In this document: in pieces, positions 13,462 to 25,254 of the stretch
How positions within the stretch are numbered: position 1 is the stretch's first letter
Layout: the number at the start of each line of letters is the position of its first letter
Assembly (NCBI GenBank): GCA_012295275.1
Contig: CM022679.1
Location: forward strand, 2,005,616 to 2,069,615
Direction of reading: 5' to 3'
Length of the DNA: 64,000 bases
Origin: Chrysomallon squamiferum
Lineage: Eukaryota; Mollusca; Gastropoda; Neomphalida; Peltospiridae
The notes under the pieces: model-generated
What the model saw: the letters and a program-made list of their open reading frames with translations, nothing else
Database searches by the model: none
What the model was told of the DNA's origin: nothing
Program-made: the position numbers and the translations under genes

Positions 13462-13821
13462 AAAATGCTAAAATGGAATAGAAATTGTCTGAAATATGTT
13501 CCTATTTTTTAACTTCCATTCACTGAAAACCAAATACGAAAGAAATTACCTTCACGACCAGATTCAACAAAACGGAAAATACCCGGAAATTGTCGACAAA
13601 GATAGATAACTCGGATATGGAAGCTGTCAAATAATATACGAAACAACAGATGCCATAATATCGTTACACATAATTTCAACTTGGTAAACTATTTTACTAA
13701 CAAATTAAAACTAAAGCATTATTACACGGAAAATCTGAACGTGGACTTACATGACAGGATCTTCCCATGTAGATCTAGTAATAAGTTGTGTTTGTGTTGT
13801 GAATTTGTTTTGGTGGGAAAA

Positions 13822-13838
13822 GTACTCCTCATTTTCAG
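13822..13838 (+). other. 17-nt remnant of the leader intron in copy B
   Basis: The place of the 1,725-nt leader intron of copy A is taken here by 17 nt that still begin with GT and end with TTTTCAG. That is far too short to splice, so transcripts should read straight through from leader to coding exon. Confidence 0.7.
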
Positions 13839-13875
13839 AAGTTTAACAGTTGAAACCAAAAAAATTGGAAGAGAA

Positions 13876-16800
13876 ATGCCATTTAGTAAATTCATCATGG
13901 ACTCAAGAAGTTCAATGTTTGCATACTGTGCAACAAGCCTGGCGTTCACGATGCTGTCCAGCACATTCACATTTTACTATGTGAAAGTGTTTCTGAACCT
14001 GTACCACATTGACGAGAAATGGTTTCACTTTGCTCAGATTCTCTACCTTGTCTGGAACGCCATCAACGACCCACTGTTTGCTTACTGCCAGGATACCTAC
14101 CAGTCAAAATTCACTCAAACCCGCAGACACAGCATCCTGTACACAGCTCCGCTCTTTTCCATCTCCTATCTTCTAGCTTGGTTTCCATGGAAATCGGAAG
14201 GGATCGTCACTGGCTTGCACCTAATCCTGTCTCTGTGTCTTTATGACACAATGTTTACTTTCATTGGTTTGGCCTTATGTTGTTTGTTCACAGAAATTGC
14301 TGTAAGTCAGAGAGATCGAGTTTTGTTGGTGCGTTACTCTCACATTGCAAGTCTTCCAGGGTCTTTCAGCGTCTCTTTGTGTGAATACTTCTCTGACAGT
14401 CTGAGAAACTACCAGGGTTTCCAGGTGGTGACTGTGGCCATTGCAGTTGTGTCATGTTCATTGATGATCTGGACTGGACTGTATGCTCACACACATTACG
14501 ACATTCAAAAGATGGAAAAGAATGACAGAGAAGTTGAAGTTCAGCATGAAAAAGCAAAATCCTCCATATTAAAATTGACTTGGAATATTCTGTCAAATCG
14601 AAACTTTCTTTCTTTTGTTATCACAAACTTTTGTCAAGAATTCCAGAAATCTTTTTTGTTCAGCTTCTTAGCCATTATTTGTGATCAGCTCATTTCTGAA
14701 AGTGAGGTTCCGCTATATATCAGAAGTACCTTTTATGGATCTCTTAATATAGTGTCATCGGTAAGATATTTTGTTAGAAGTACTACATTTTCTATGCAGT
14801 AGCCATAAATCTGTGTGTGTATGTTTACACATATACATAATTTTACTTTTAATTGCAATCAAAATAGGTCTGTTAGCAGATTTAATTAGCAATGTGTGCA
14901 AATTAGACTCTGAAATATTGGGATTCCATCAAAACTGGTAGTGGAAACCAATTTTATAATATGGAAGATCTATTCAAAACATAATTAAAAGAAAACAAAT
15001 TATTTATTTTTTTAATGAAATTCATTGGCTTTAAATAAAGTAGGTGTTTATTCTTTTGTAATTCATTCTTCTAACAAATTATATTTGTGTCACTGGAATG
15101 ATTAACAGTTTTTATGTGAATATATAGTATTGTTTGCTTTATCTCAACATGTATGCAATCTTCATGTTACATTAACAACAATAGAATATAAAACATATTA
15201 ACAAAATGTTTCTAAATAGTACAATCTATGAGGTATATTAATAACATCTGTACAATCTTTATATCAATTAACAATATATTTCAGTATAAACATCTTTACA
15301 TTCTGTGTGTTAATTTATCAATGTATTTTTATGTGATCTATTTCAGTTATGATATATTAATAACACTGCATGTTGTTGTTTGTTTTTTTACAGGTGGTTG
15401 TGATTTTTGTGTCAACAACTCTAGTTAGAAGATTTGGATATTTCACTGTTATTCGATCAAATTTTTACTGGAAAATTTGCTCCAGTCTCTGTATTCTGTG
15501 TGTCGGGAAAAACCATCCATGGATTCTCATGATTTATTTTCTTATTGAGAGGTAAGAAGATTATGTACATTTGTTTTTCAAATCAAACATCAAAATGAAA
15601 TTCATATAAATTGAATAACATTTTGAAAAAGAGTTTGTGAATTAGTCTGATTAAAAATAAATATGTAAATAAATAAATAAATGATAATATGATAATGATA
15701 ATGACTAATCATTGTATTTGCTATTTAATTGTTCAAAAATTATATGTATTTGGAATATAAATCTTATTTATATTTTCTAATTACAATACTATTATTATTA
15801 TTAATTAGTCTGATCAAAAATAAATAAATAATAATAATATGATGATGATGACTAATCATTATATTTGCTATTATTTTATATTTTTTATTTATTATTATTA
15901 AATATTATTAATAATTATTTATTATTATTGTTATGATTATTATACATTATTATTATTATTATTACTAAACACCAAATCATATTGTTACAGATGTATATTC
16001 AGGTTATTGAAGTAACATATTTATTTTAAAAAAATCATCTCTGATATTAAGTATAATTACTTTTAAATAAACATTTATTATTTTATTTTTCAGTGCATTT
16101 ACAAACAGCACATCTTCACTGTTTAACATGCCACTGTCTGACGTTGTTGACGCTGACATGGCAAAACACAATCGTGTGTAAGTAACATTTACATTTATAA
16201 CTGAAATAGATTTTTAACTTAATGTGAAGTGTATTTCATGTGTACATAATATAAATTAATATAAACTGAAAAATCTGCATCAATGTAAATAGTTGGTAAA
16301 TATTTAAACATAATAGTTTCTATAAATTAATTATATACATTAGATTTTAAGTGACATAAACACTTTGTTATAAAATATTGAAAACCCCAAAAGAACAAAA
16401 ATTACCAAAATTAGAGTTTTAATGACAAAAAATGTTTATTAGAATAAAATAATATTGAAAACCAAAAATGGTACATATAAAATATACAAACAGACGACAT
16501 AACCAAATTACGTCAATAAATAGCAAATGAAAAGCTTTGGTTTTATTTTTTAATAACACATTAAGTATACATAAATCAAAATCAATTCAAAAAAAAAAAA
16601 AAAAAAACACAACATTAAATACATTGTATATAAATCATAAAATAAAAAATCGATTTTGAATTTCTTTATAAATTTTTAATACCCATTTAGACACCCACTT
16701 ACAGCAATGGTGTTTGGTACAAACGCTCTTGTGATTAAACCAGCTCAGTCACTCTGTCCTATGATGGTTGTAGCCATAATCAACCGCTTTGGTTATGAGG

Positions 16801-16970
16801 ATTTCCGCAAGAAGACTATCAGCTCTAGCCAACTGGAGGAGCTGAAGGATGGGATGTTTCTAATAGTGTGGTGTCTGCCACTTGTTATTGGAATAATTCA
16901 GTTAGTATCGTGGTCTTTCTATACACTCAGAAACCAGTTTCAGACCACCGATGTGACTTTTAAAAGGTAA
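13876..16970 (+). CDS. TMEM180/MFSD13A-like membrane transporter, copy B
   Basis: Paralogue of the copy A gene and the same kind of multi-pass MFS protein of unknown substrate. Coding exons 13876 (or 13897)-14760, 15394-15551, 16094-16177 and 16691-16970 have the same lengths and phases as in copy A apart from the ends. From the ATG at 13897, equivalent to the copy A start, the protein has 461 residues; from the in-frame ATG at 13876 it has 468 and begins MPFSKFIMDSRSS. The frame stays open still further upstream, to 13681, because the leader intron has collapsed to 17 nt. The C-terminus ends TTDVTFKR instead of TTDVVSVET. Most coding differences from copy A are silent or conservative, so both copies look functional. 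Confidence 0.88.
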
Positions 16971-17061
16971 ACATTTTTATGTAAACTGAATTTAATCAGC
17001 TAAATAGCTTTATAAACTACTCCACTTTATAAAATGCAGTTCAGTTATGTTATAACTTTTC

Positions 17062-17154
17062 ACAGCAGGTCTCATCATCATCATCTGAGAAATCACTGTC
17101 TTGTGTTAAAATATCTTTAGCTTTTGAATTTCTGATGTACTAAGCTGTGGTTCC
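17062..17154 (-). pseudogene. Possible out-of-frame C-terminal tail of the transposase
   Basis: After the stop, a third frame reads a Lys/Asp-rich stretch ending DSDFSDDDDETCCEKL and stop at about 17,062. It looks like the acidic tail of pogo-type transposases. The A-rich run at 17,155-17,170 is a natural place for a frameshift. This assignment is inference from composition only. Confidence 0.4.
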
Positions 17155-18723
17155 CTATTTTTTTGTTTTTTTTCTCGCTTCCTTTAAGCTGTGCATGTTA
17201 CTGCCTGACTGTAAGCCTTGTAAATTGGTATCCTTGTCAACTGTGTTTGACTTCCTTGAACATGCAGAGTAAGTTTCAACTTTAGATTTTTTGGTAGAAG
17301 ACTCCAGAATATCTGTGTTACATTTTTCTGGCAAATGTGGTGGAACAAATTTTCTTTTAAGCTTCCATTTTGCACTTATAATGAAAGACTGTGGCTGCTC
17401 AGATGCTTGGTTGTTCTTGCATAATATCTTTTCCATGTCATTGGCTGCTGTTGTTACAAGCAAGTCCCACATTGAAGTTGGAGGTCCACTACAGTTTTCT
17501 GACTTAACATGACAATCCATATTACTGTCAATTGTGGAAGGAGCAATTTGTGATTTAGAGATAAAACTACTGTCAACTGGGTAAATACCAGTCTTCTGAA
17601 ATCCCGAAATTAAATTTTCTGATGTCAATGCTTTCATGTATGGTTTTGCAGTCAATCCAGCTACCTCATACCTGGAGATACTGGCTCCTGGATTTCTTCT
17701 TAAGTAGAGATGGCATTCCTTCTTGTAGATATTCTTGAAAGGACCAAAAATTGCCACATCCCAAGATTGTGTTAAATGACTGGTGTGTGGAGGAAGGACA
17801 AACAATATGACATTATGCTTTTTGGCCCAATCAGCCAAGGTAAGGTTAATATGGGACTTATGTCCATTATATATTACCAGAGTCACTCGTTGGTCTTTTG
17901 TGTCTGTAATTCCTGCATGTTTAGCAAAGTGTTTGGTAATATATGTGTGAAATATTTCAGAGTTTGACCATCCTATTTCACTCATTTCACCATCAGATCC
18001 TGGGGGGGCACCATTTAGCAGCTTATTCATCCACCGTTTACCAGCAAAAACATAGTAAGGTGGAATACAATAGCCAATAGCATTTCCTCCAGCAATAATT
18101 GTAACTGTAGATAATCTTTGTGATGTAATCGCCTCTTGATTTACAGCTTTGTTGCATACAATTTTGGGTGCAGAATGATCAGTAGTAATTCCAGTCTCAT
18201 CAATAATAAAAATTCTTTCTGGTTTGTCTTCAAGACCGTGAGTAGAAATAATTTTTGAAAGCTCTTTGAAGTACATGGCAAAAGTTACCTTTGAAGCTGC
18301 TTTTGCCCTAACAAGAGAATGTTTTTGTGGTTTCAACAACCTGAGATCAGGCCACCTCTTTAAAAAGCCACAAAACCAATTATTGCTCAAAGCATCATTT
18401 TTTTCAGATTGTAATCTTTTTCCAAGTGACTGTGCATAATCTCTAGCCATACCTTTTATTGCAGTTCTGTTGTACTCATAGCCAATAGAAGCCATATATT
18501 CAATATGATTAACAAGGGTCTGCTCCTCATCTTTACTGAATATATTTTGAAAGCCAATGTTTATACCTAATGGTACTTTTCCCCGTGTTCTATCTCTTAG
18601 TGTAGATTCAGGAACATGATATTGTCTTGCAGCCTGATACACAGAAAGTCCCCTACATGTTGCTTCATATGCATGCTGAAGATTCTCTCTGTCATACTGT
18701 AATCTGACGTGTTTGTATGGATT
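17155..18723 (-). CDS. Pogo/Tigger-type DDE transposase, probably inactive
   Basis: Tc1/mariner-superfamily transposase of the pogo (Tigger/jerky) group. One exon of 522 codons runs from a splice acceptor (CAG at 18724-18726) to a stop at 17155; an upstream exon with the start codon was not found. The N-terminal pipsqueak helix-turn-helix is clear (residues about 10-50, with SVYQAARQYHVPESTLRDR), followed by a CENP-B-like DNA-binding region and a DDE_1 catalytic domain. The first catalytic Asp is in FIIDETG (residue 175) and the third in SWDVAIFGPFK (322). The second, normally in a YDGH motif, reads VIYNGHKSH, so Asp is Asn (286). An acidic tail typical of such proteins lies just downstream in another frame. 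It is present only in copy B, so it inserted after the duplication or was lost from A. It is either dying or, less likely, domesticated. Confidence 0.88.
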   Translation of the reverse strand, partial: NPYKHVRLQYDRENLQHAYEATCRGLSVYQAARQYHVPESTLRDRTRGKVPLGINIGFQNIFSKDEEQTLVNHIEYMASIGYEYNRTAIKGMARDYAQSLGKRLQSEKNDALSNNWFCGFLKRWPDLRLLKPQKHSLVRAKAASKVTFAMYFKELSKIISTHGLEDKPERIFIIDETGITTDHSAPKIVCNKAVNQEAITSQRLSTVTIIAGGNAIGYCIPPYYVFAGKRWMNKLLNGAPPGSDGEMSEIGWSNSEIFHTYITKHFAKHAGITDTKDQRVTLVIYNGHKSHINLTLADWAKKHNVILFVLPPHTSHLTQSWDVAIFGPFKNIYKKECHLYLRRNPGASISRYEVAGLTAKPYMKALTSENLISGFQKTGIYPVDSSFISKSQIAPSTIDSNMDCHVKSENCSGPPTSMWDLLVTTAANDMEKILCKNNQASEQPQSFIISAKWKLKRKFVPPHLPEKCNTDILESSTKKSKVETYSACSRKSNTVDKDTNLQGLQSGSNMHSLKEARKKTKK

Positions 18724-18844
18724 CTGTTAAAAAAAAATAATAATAATAATAAAAGAGTAACAATAAAATGTAAATAATATTTTTTTTTTTTAAAAGCAAA
18801 CCTTTTATTTTATGGCTTCAGTGGTAAACATATGGTCATACTAA

Positions 18845-19166
18845 TGTTTTCCCTAGCAGGTTTTAGCATGGTGCAGCACCATGCCTCAATAGTATAGCAC
18901 CATCTTGCCTTAACCAGGACCATGCTTCCCTTTTTCAATAATTCTAAAATTGCCTTGATGAAAAACTCTAAAAATGTATTATTAATGTAATAAAAATATT
19001 GTTATACGTTTTACCATTCATTTATTAAAACATTAATTACATTTATTTCAATTTAATTATTATTATTTTTTTTTTTTAAATCCAAAAACAAGGGTTACGT
19101 GAAAACGGTGAAAATGCCCCTAAAATGTTTTGCCTACCATGCCATGCGAAATTTCTAGGGAAAACA
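18845..19166. mobile_element. Inverted-repeat element of about 322 bp (MITE-like)
   Basis: Begins TGTTTTCCCTAG and ends with the exact reverse complement CTAGGGAAAACA. A second matched patch, GCATGG, lies further inside each end. There is no coding capacity. I could not identify a clear target-site duplication, so the superfamily is open. Confidence 0.65.
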
Positions 19167-19383
19167 ATGCATATTGTTATTATAGTTTATTTTTAACTGT
19201 TCATCATATTAGTATGATTCAATAGTTATATAATCAATATTTATCGAGTGAAACCAACAACAGAACATATTAAAAGTTATGTGTTGTTTAATTGTCAGTA
19301 AATGTGGGCATGACCCTTAAAAGTGTCCATACTTTTCTAGAGGTCGCTCGTTCTAAATATATTAACACAGTGATCGTGTATAG

Positions 19384-19529
19384 CAGTCATGGGCACACTG
19401 CGGCCCGCGCGCCTTTCTGGGTGGCCCGCCTAATTGTTCCATTTACAATGTAAATTAGCACCTGCGGCCCGCCTGAAGATGAGTCATTTCTCATGCGGCC
19501 CAATTCTCGAAAAAGGCTGCTCATGCCTG
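19384..19529. mobile_element. Short hAT-type non-autonomous element
   Basis: A 146-bp GC-rich island in AT-rich DNA. Its ends are inverted: CAGTCATGGGCA at the left and the reverse complement of CAGGCATGAGCA at the right. It is flanked by near-identical 8-bp repeats, GTGTATAG (19376-19383) and GTGTATAT (19530-19537), the duplication length of hAT elements. The internal TGCGGCCCGCC motifs resemble those of known hAT-derived repeats. Confidence 0.75.
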
Positions 19530-21324
19530 GTGTATATCATCGATTTGATCGATTGCGTGTATGGTAAGTACAGAGACTATTTATAAGCGAAGGGGTGTCA
19601 GTAAAATCATACTTTCTGTTATTTTATAACCAAACAGTAAAACTGTGAATACTTGCCCGATTTTTTGACATTTTTTCAAAATCGTTCACCGGCAAAAGAA
19701 CTAGTTGTCTATCATCACATTTCTATTAATAAACGTGCCACCAGGAGGCGTTGCGCGTGCTAAACCACAAACATGTAAAGGCCGCGTTATGGTGGAACCC
19801 GCGATATCGTGAGCAAGGCGTAATACTCTTTATTATGAGTGGTGCATGCAGTTAAATTTTGCGTTGTTAATGTTAACATGAATTTAACTGATATTCTGCA
19901 AAACAACAACAAAAATAATTTATATTTGAACTGTTTTACTTATAAACAGTTAATATGAATATTTTTTGTTATGGGCTACCAAAAACAAATTTGGGCCACT
20001 GAATGTTTTTCATAATCAATATTTAGTGGTGCTGATTTGTTTTTCGGGGCACTATACATTTCAGTTGAGTTTTGAGCCCTGTATATGTATTTGTCAATGT
20101 GTCAGTTTGTGTATGTACGTGTTGTATATCTGTGTACATATTTATTACTGAAAACAGTTTTAGCTAAAATAATATCAATTTACTTGCACTTTATTGAATT
20201 TATAACATATATATATTTTAGAAATATTTTATACCATTATTTATCCTCGAGGAAATGATATATATAAGTGTATTACATATTATTTATTTTTGCTTGAGTT
20301 TTTATTTATTTGTTTTTGTTATTTTTTTATTTTCCCCAAAAGTATAAACATAGGTTTTAATACGGAAAGGGGCTAACGTTTGAGAAATATTTTTTATTAT
20401 ATTAATGATAATAAGTTAGCACTGTTGCACATAAAGCAGTTTTGAGATTATGAGTCTTTCAGCCGTTTTGAACAATGTTGGATGGGATAATGATTTGCTA
20501 ACTATTCCATTGCCATTATTGCCTTGTTAGCTACACTGTGATATTCACCACACACACACACATAAAAATATATTATGGGGGGAGGAGGGCAGGTTTTGGG
20601 GGTTTTTTATTCATTTATTTATTTTATTTTTTATTTTTTTAAGGATGTATGGAATTAATTCTGGTATTCTAGTAATCTGTTACATTTTTTAAATGTTTTA
20701 TATTTTTGTGGGTTATTTTAGACAAGGAAATGGTTAGAATTTTTTTTTTTTTTTTTTATCTTTTGTTTTACAAAAATACTTGTTCTTTGTTTTTAATTAA
20801 GATTGGTGTAGTTTTCATTATGTAACAGTAAATGGCAAACTGTTTTAAATATTTGTATTTCACTGAAATCTAAAAAAAACAATTATTATTTAAAATTAAT
20901 GATTTGAGTTTTTCTTTATTGTTAGCAAAGAATGGTTGCTGGCATCATAAAACAATCTTTCACAAGTATATAAATTGTATTAATCTGTATATGTTAAATT
21001 TCTATTTCTATTTAATCCTATGGTCTTTCAAGATAATTTATTTTCAACTTGTACATAAAAGACACATTTAACTAATATTTATATTGTTTAGATTAACATT
21101 TTGTAATGTTTATAATATACATTTGCAATATTTTGGCTTGATGCTACTGTAGATAATTAAGTTTTTTAATGCAGAGAATATATTTATACTTCAATACGAT
21201 TGATTCCTGGGTAGTTTACATAAAATTAAATTTAAAATTCAAATTTCCTTTAACCAACTGGTTTTTGAAAACACATATGTAGATGGAGGTTTGTGTTTCA
21301 TATGCATTTTTATTTATTTACTCT

Positions 21325-21535
21325 ATTTTATATGCACTTTTGATCATTATTTACTTTGTTTTATATGACTTTTGATCATTATTTACTTTGTTTTATATGC
21401 ACTTTTGATCATTATTTACTTTGTTTTATATGAACTTTTATGTATTATTTATGTTGTGTTTTATATGCACTTTTATGCACTATTTACTTTGTGTTTTATA
21501 TGCATTTTTATTATTATTTATGCAATGGGGTTTAT
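21325..21535. repeat. 32-36-bp minisatellite, expanded only in copy B
   Basis: About six head-to-tail units with core TTATATGCACTTTTGATCAT and an ATTTACTTTG tail. The equivalent position of copy A (about 12,085-12,120) has a single unit. Confidence 0.85.
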
Positions 21536-23310
21536 ATTTCATAAAAGTGGTTTCAAAATAAAATTGAATAAACTTTTTTTTACTTGTTTTGTATCAAACC
21601 TTGATGAAGCAGGTGTCTGAGATTTTTCTATTTGTTCTACCATTTTAATTTCCTTTTCTTCTTTTTTTTTATAATTATCTTTATCATATTAATCTTTTAA
21701 TTTAATGCATATTTGTAAACAAGGACATTTAAAAATATTACAAGGTTAGTCAGTGGTGTTTTTCAGTCAAAAAATCCTGAAATCCTGAAATTTCCTATAA
21801 TTTATCTGATTATTATTTATTATTATTATCATTAATTATTATTATTTATTATTTTTATTATTGCTAAAGCATTCATAGTACATGCAGCATTTATTTACTT
21901 TGCTCAGTGTTTTTATGTGGTATGTTAAAATAACTATTATTAAATCTAGAAATATCTCAGTCTTTTTTTTTGGATTCTGTTGTAAATCGTGCTACTGTTC
22001 TTAATGTCACACTTGTAGTGTACTTTCATTCACAAACTCTGAAACATCCACTGAAAACAAACACACAGTTTTACAAGTAAAAGTTTTATTTGATTATGCA
22101 GCCAGGTCCAGATACAAGCTCAGTCAAGTATAACAGAAAATGTATCCTTTGAAATCAACATACACATTTACATACAATTTGTTCAAAACATGACTTTAGC
22201 ACCGTATGAAATACAAAATGATTTATATATGATTAAACGATAAAAATATACACATGTATATGGTATATAAAAAAATTTTAAAAAAAATGATAATGTAATT
22301 TTTATTAAACTCAACAATGAGATTTCTTAAGTACAGGGATTTGTGGTTTACAATGGAATTCACAGTAGATAAAGAAATGTTTTTTTGAAAACAATTATTT
22401 CACTTCAGTATTTTGATGTCTTTTATGAGTGAGGACAGTCTTTTGTGCATTGTGAGAATGTGTGAATTTAAATCTGATATAAACTGGCTCTCAACAATAA
22501 CAAAGTATTTTCTTAACAATGTGCTCCTTGCAACATAATAACTTGTTTTTTGACCAACAAGTTATCAAATTTGAAATATCTTTAAATTTTATTTTAAATA
22601 AATAACTTTTCTTTTATTCCTGCATGATTCAGCATTCCATAAACTGAAAAGGTTTATTACTACAAATCTGAAGAAAATAAACAGAGCCATGCGTTTACAA
22701 AATTAACAAAAATACCATACAAGAACATCAAAATGCTGAATTTAACAAGGTTTTCTTGATAATTTACAAAATTTCATTTCAGATATAGCTGCTATATTTT
22801 CACAATAAACTCGATTCATCAAAAAGTAAAATAAAATGTGTATTATGTTTGATAAAGATGGTTAAACAAAAATGTAGCTCATAAAGAAAGTAGAATGAAG
22901 AGATAAAAATTCTACACAGGACCAGCCGTAAATACAAAGATATGATTAATAAATTATGTAGATCTGTAATTTAATCTTATTTTAATTTATTTTCAAAGTT
23001 GTTTTATTTAACATGATTAATATTTAAGCACAAATCTGGCACTGTAAAATATATTAAAGATAAAAAAACAACTTTATAAAATTTTTGTTGTGTTGTTTAA
23101 CAGAATGTTTCAGTGTATTACTATTATTATTTTTATTATTATATATATGTGTATATATATATATATAAATACACCAGTTAACTAATTAGCATTTCAGATA
23201 CAATTCAGTCATAGAAGAATAATTTTCACAACCTTAACATGTGAAACATGAGGTAATTTTCCTCCATTGTTATTGATGTTACCTGTCAGTACTGTTTCAA
23301 AACATGTATT

Positions 23311-25254
23311 ATTAAAAAAAAAATTAAAAATTTTAAAAATCCCCAACAAATTATTATGATCATTCAATGAAGCAAAAACACATTTTATACACTGGCACAA
23401 AATTTAAGAGATCAATAAAAGGGAGATAAATCTGAGGTTAAGAAGCTGTGGTTTCAGCATCATTCATGATAAGTTGCAAGTAGTTTTTTAATCCTCACCT
23501 TTGCCTCAAACTGAAAAACACATGAAATAAAGTCTGCGAATAGGCAACAGGCTTCATGAAAAGATTAAAAAAAAAAATTCTTTCCATAAGCAATTATTAT
23601 TAATCATTATGACTATTTATAATAGATTTCTTTACTTCCTGTTCAACACTTCAATCAAGTTATTTTAAAAACTTGTTCATAATGGACTCCAATCAGACAC
23701 AACACAAAATAAATTCTGAGTATTATGTGTTAATGAACTAAATAATAATTTCTATGACAACAAAACTAAAACAAAATAAAATGTGCAGTGTCTAAGTATT
23801 GCCTCAGTGTAAAAATAAAAAAATATAAAACTTTCTTTGGTGATTAGATTACAATATTACACAAAATGTCTGAAAGATAATATTTATCTTCTTCTTTATT
23901 AATTTTTAGGAATATAATAAGTTAAAATAAAAATTCAAAAAATATGATGAACTTGCAAAATATCTTTCTTATTACTTTATTATTTTGAGTTTAAATTATA
24001 GTTTTCCTAAATATATTTCATATGAAACATCCAAGTTAAATGTGTATATACAAATATAATTATATGAAATTCAAAATTAGTTATTATTAATATGTCAACA
24101 ATATACATCAGTAATTACTATTGTAAGAAAGCAAAAAGCGAAAACAATAAAAAGATTTTATAAACGTTCTTTTTAAAATAAGTGCCACAATTCACAATGA
24201 ACTAAAATTTATATTTTTCATAACTTCTAATTAAATTAGATATTATGAGGTTGTTTTTCTTTTTCTTTTGTGTGTGTGGGTGGTTTTTATTTTCATTATT
24301 ATAAATAGAGTAATTAATACATAATAATCCTATACAGATTAATAACAAATTAATAATATAACTTTTTTCTTTTATTTCTTTGGGGGGAATTTGGATAAAT
24401 TAAAAAACAAGGTAGATAACTCCAGTATGAGAGCCAATACTCAAGGACTAGTTGTATTCTAACTACTCTCAGATCTTGTTAACAATCGACCATCCTGTGA
24501 GATTCATTCTTTAAAACAACAAATTTAATAATATATCTCTCTCATTAAATACAGACAAGATAATAACAATAAAAGAAAGAAATAAAGAAAATTAAAATTT
24601 GTTATGAACTTAACAAAACCAGCATAAAGATAATTTTGTTACTGGTGCTATAAAAATGGTGTTTTGTACCAGATGCGGTCTCCTGTTCAACAGAATCAGT
24701 CACTGTCTTGGAATACAGAGAATATATTTGTTCAATCTATGGTTAAAATTATTAATTTTTGCCTTTATAAAAATGTTTCTTTTCGAAAATATTACTGGAT
24801 AATTTTATGGTTCTAGAAAAATGAGACATATGTAGAAGTAACAGCTGTAATAATGACCAGCATCTCTGAAAAGACCATCTACAGAAGTCTCTTTCAACTT
24901 TGAACAGTTTTGGAATCAACAGATAGATAACCTGAATTTTTTTATTAAATGCTCATGTTTCTTTATTTCATTTTCTTTTTTTTAATTATTTTTTTATTTT
25001 TATCTTCACATATAATTATTAATATATAATCATCATCCAATTTTATTATTATTAGAAATATTTTTAAAAAGAAATAAATAATAAAATAAAATGAAACTAC
25101 TTTCTGTATAAGTATCAGTGTGACTGATTTTGTTAGCCAGGGTCACACACTTCAGATCTGACAAATACAGGAGGTAATCTCAAATCAGTGACTTACTCAT
25201 TACAACAACAAACTTTTTCCCATCCACAACAAATCACATACTGCAACAAGATAA
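23311..25254. other. Intergenic DNA between the duplication and P4HA
   Basis: AT-rich, with short T- and A-runs and one AAAGGGAGATAA motif near 23,420. It should include the P4HA 3' UTR next to 25,255. No gene or ordered repeat is seen. Confidence 0.6.

Larger units (their letters stand above)
13461..23310. repeat. Tandem segmental duplication, copy B
   Basis: Second half of the direct duplication. It carries a TMEM180 paralogue and most of the downstream flank of copy A. Differences from A are loss of the leader intron, loss of the 8,700-10,190 segment, a gain of about 3 kb between roughly 17,060 and 20,050-20,310 that includes a transposase, and expansion of a 33-bp repeat near 21,330-21,530. 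Boundaries are accurate to perhaps 50 bp. Confidence 0.88.
18727..23310. other. Non-coding remainder of copy B
   Basis: From about 18,727 to 20,050-20,310 this is extra DNA without a counterpart in copy A, holding the two elements listed separately. After that the sequence aligns with the copy A flank. No gene is visible. Confidence 0.65.

Noticed and set aside
13461-13640. A second COX6B gene
   Set aside because: Only the promoter/leader segment is duplicated; no COX6B coding exon exists in copy B.
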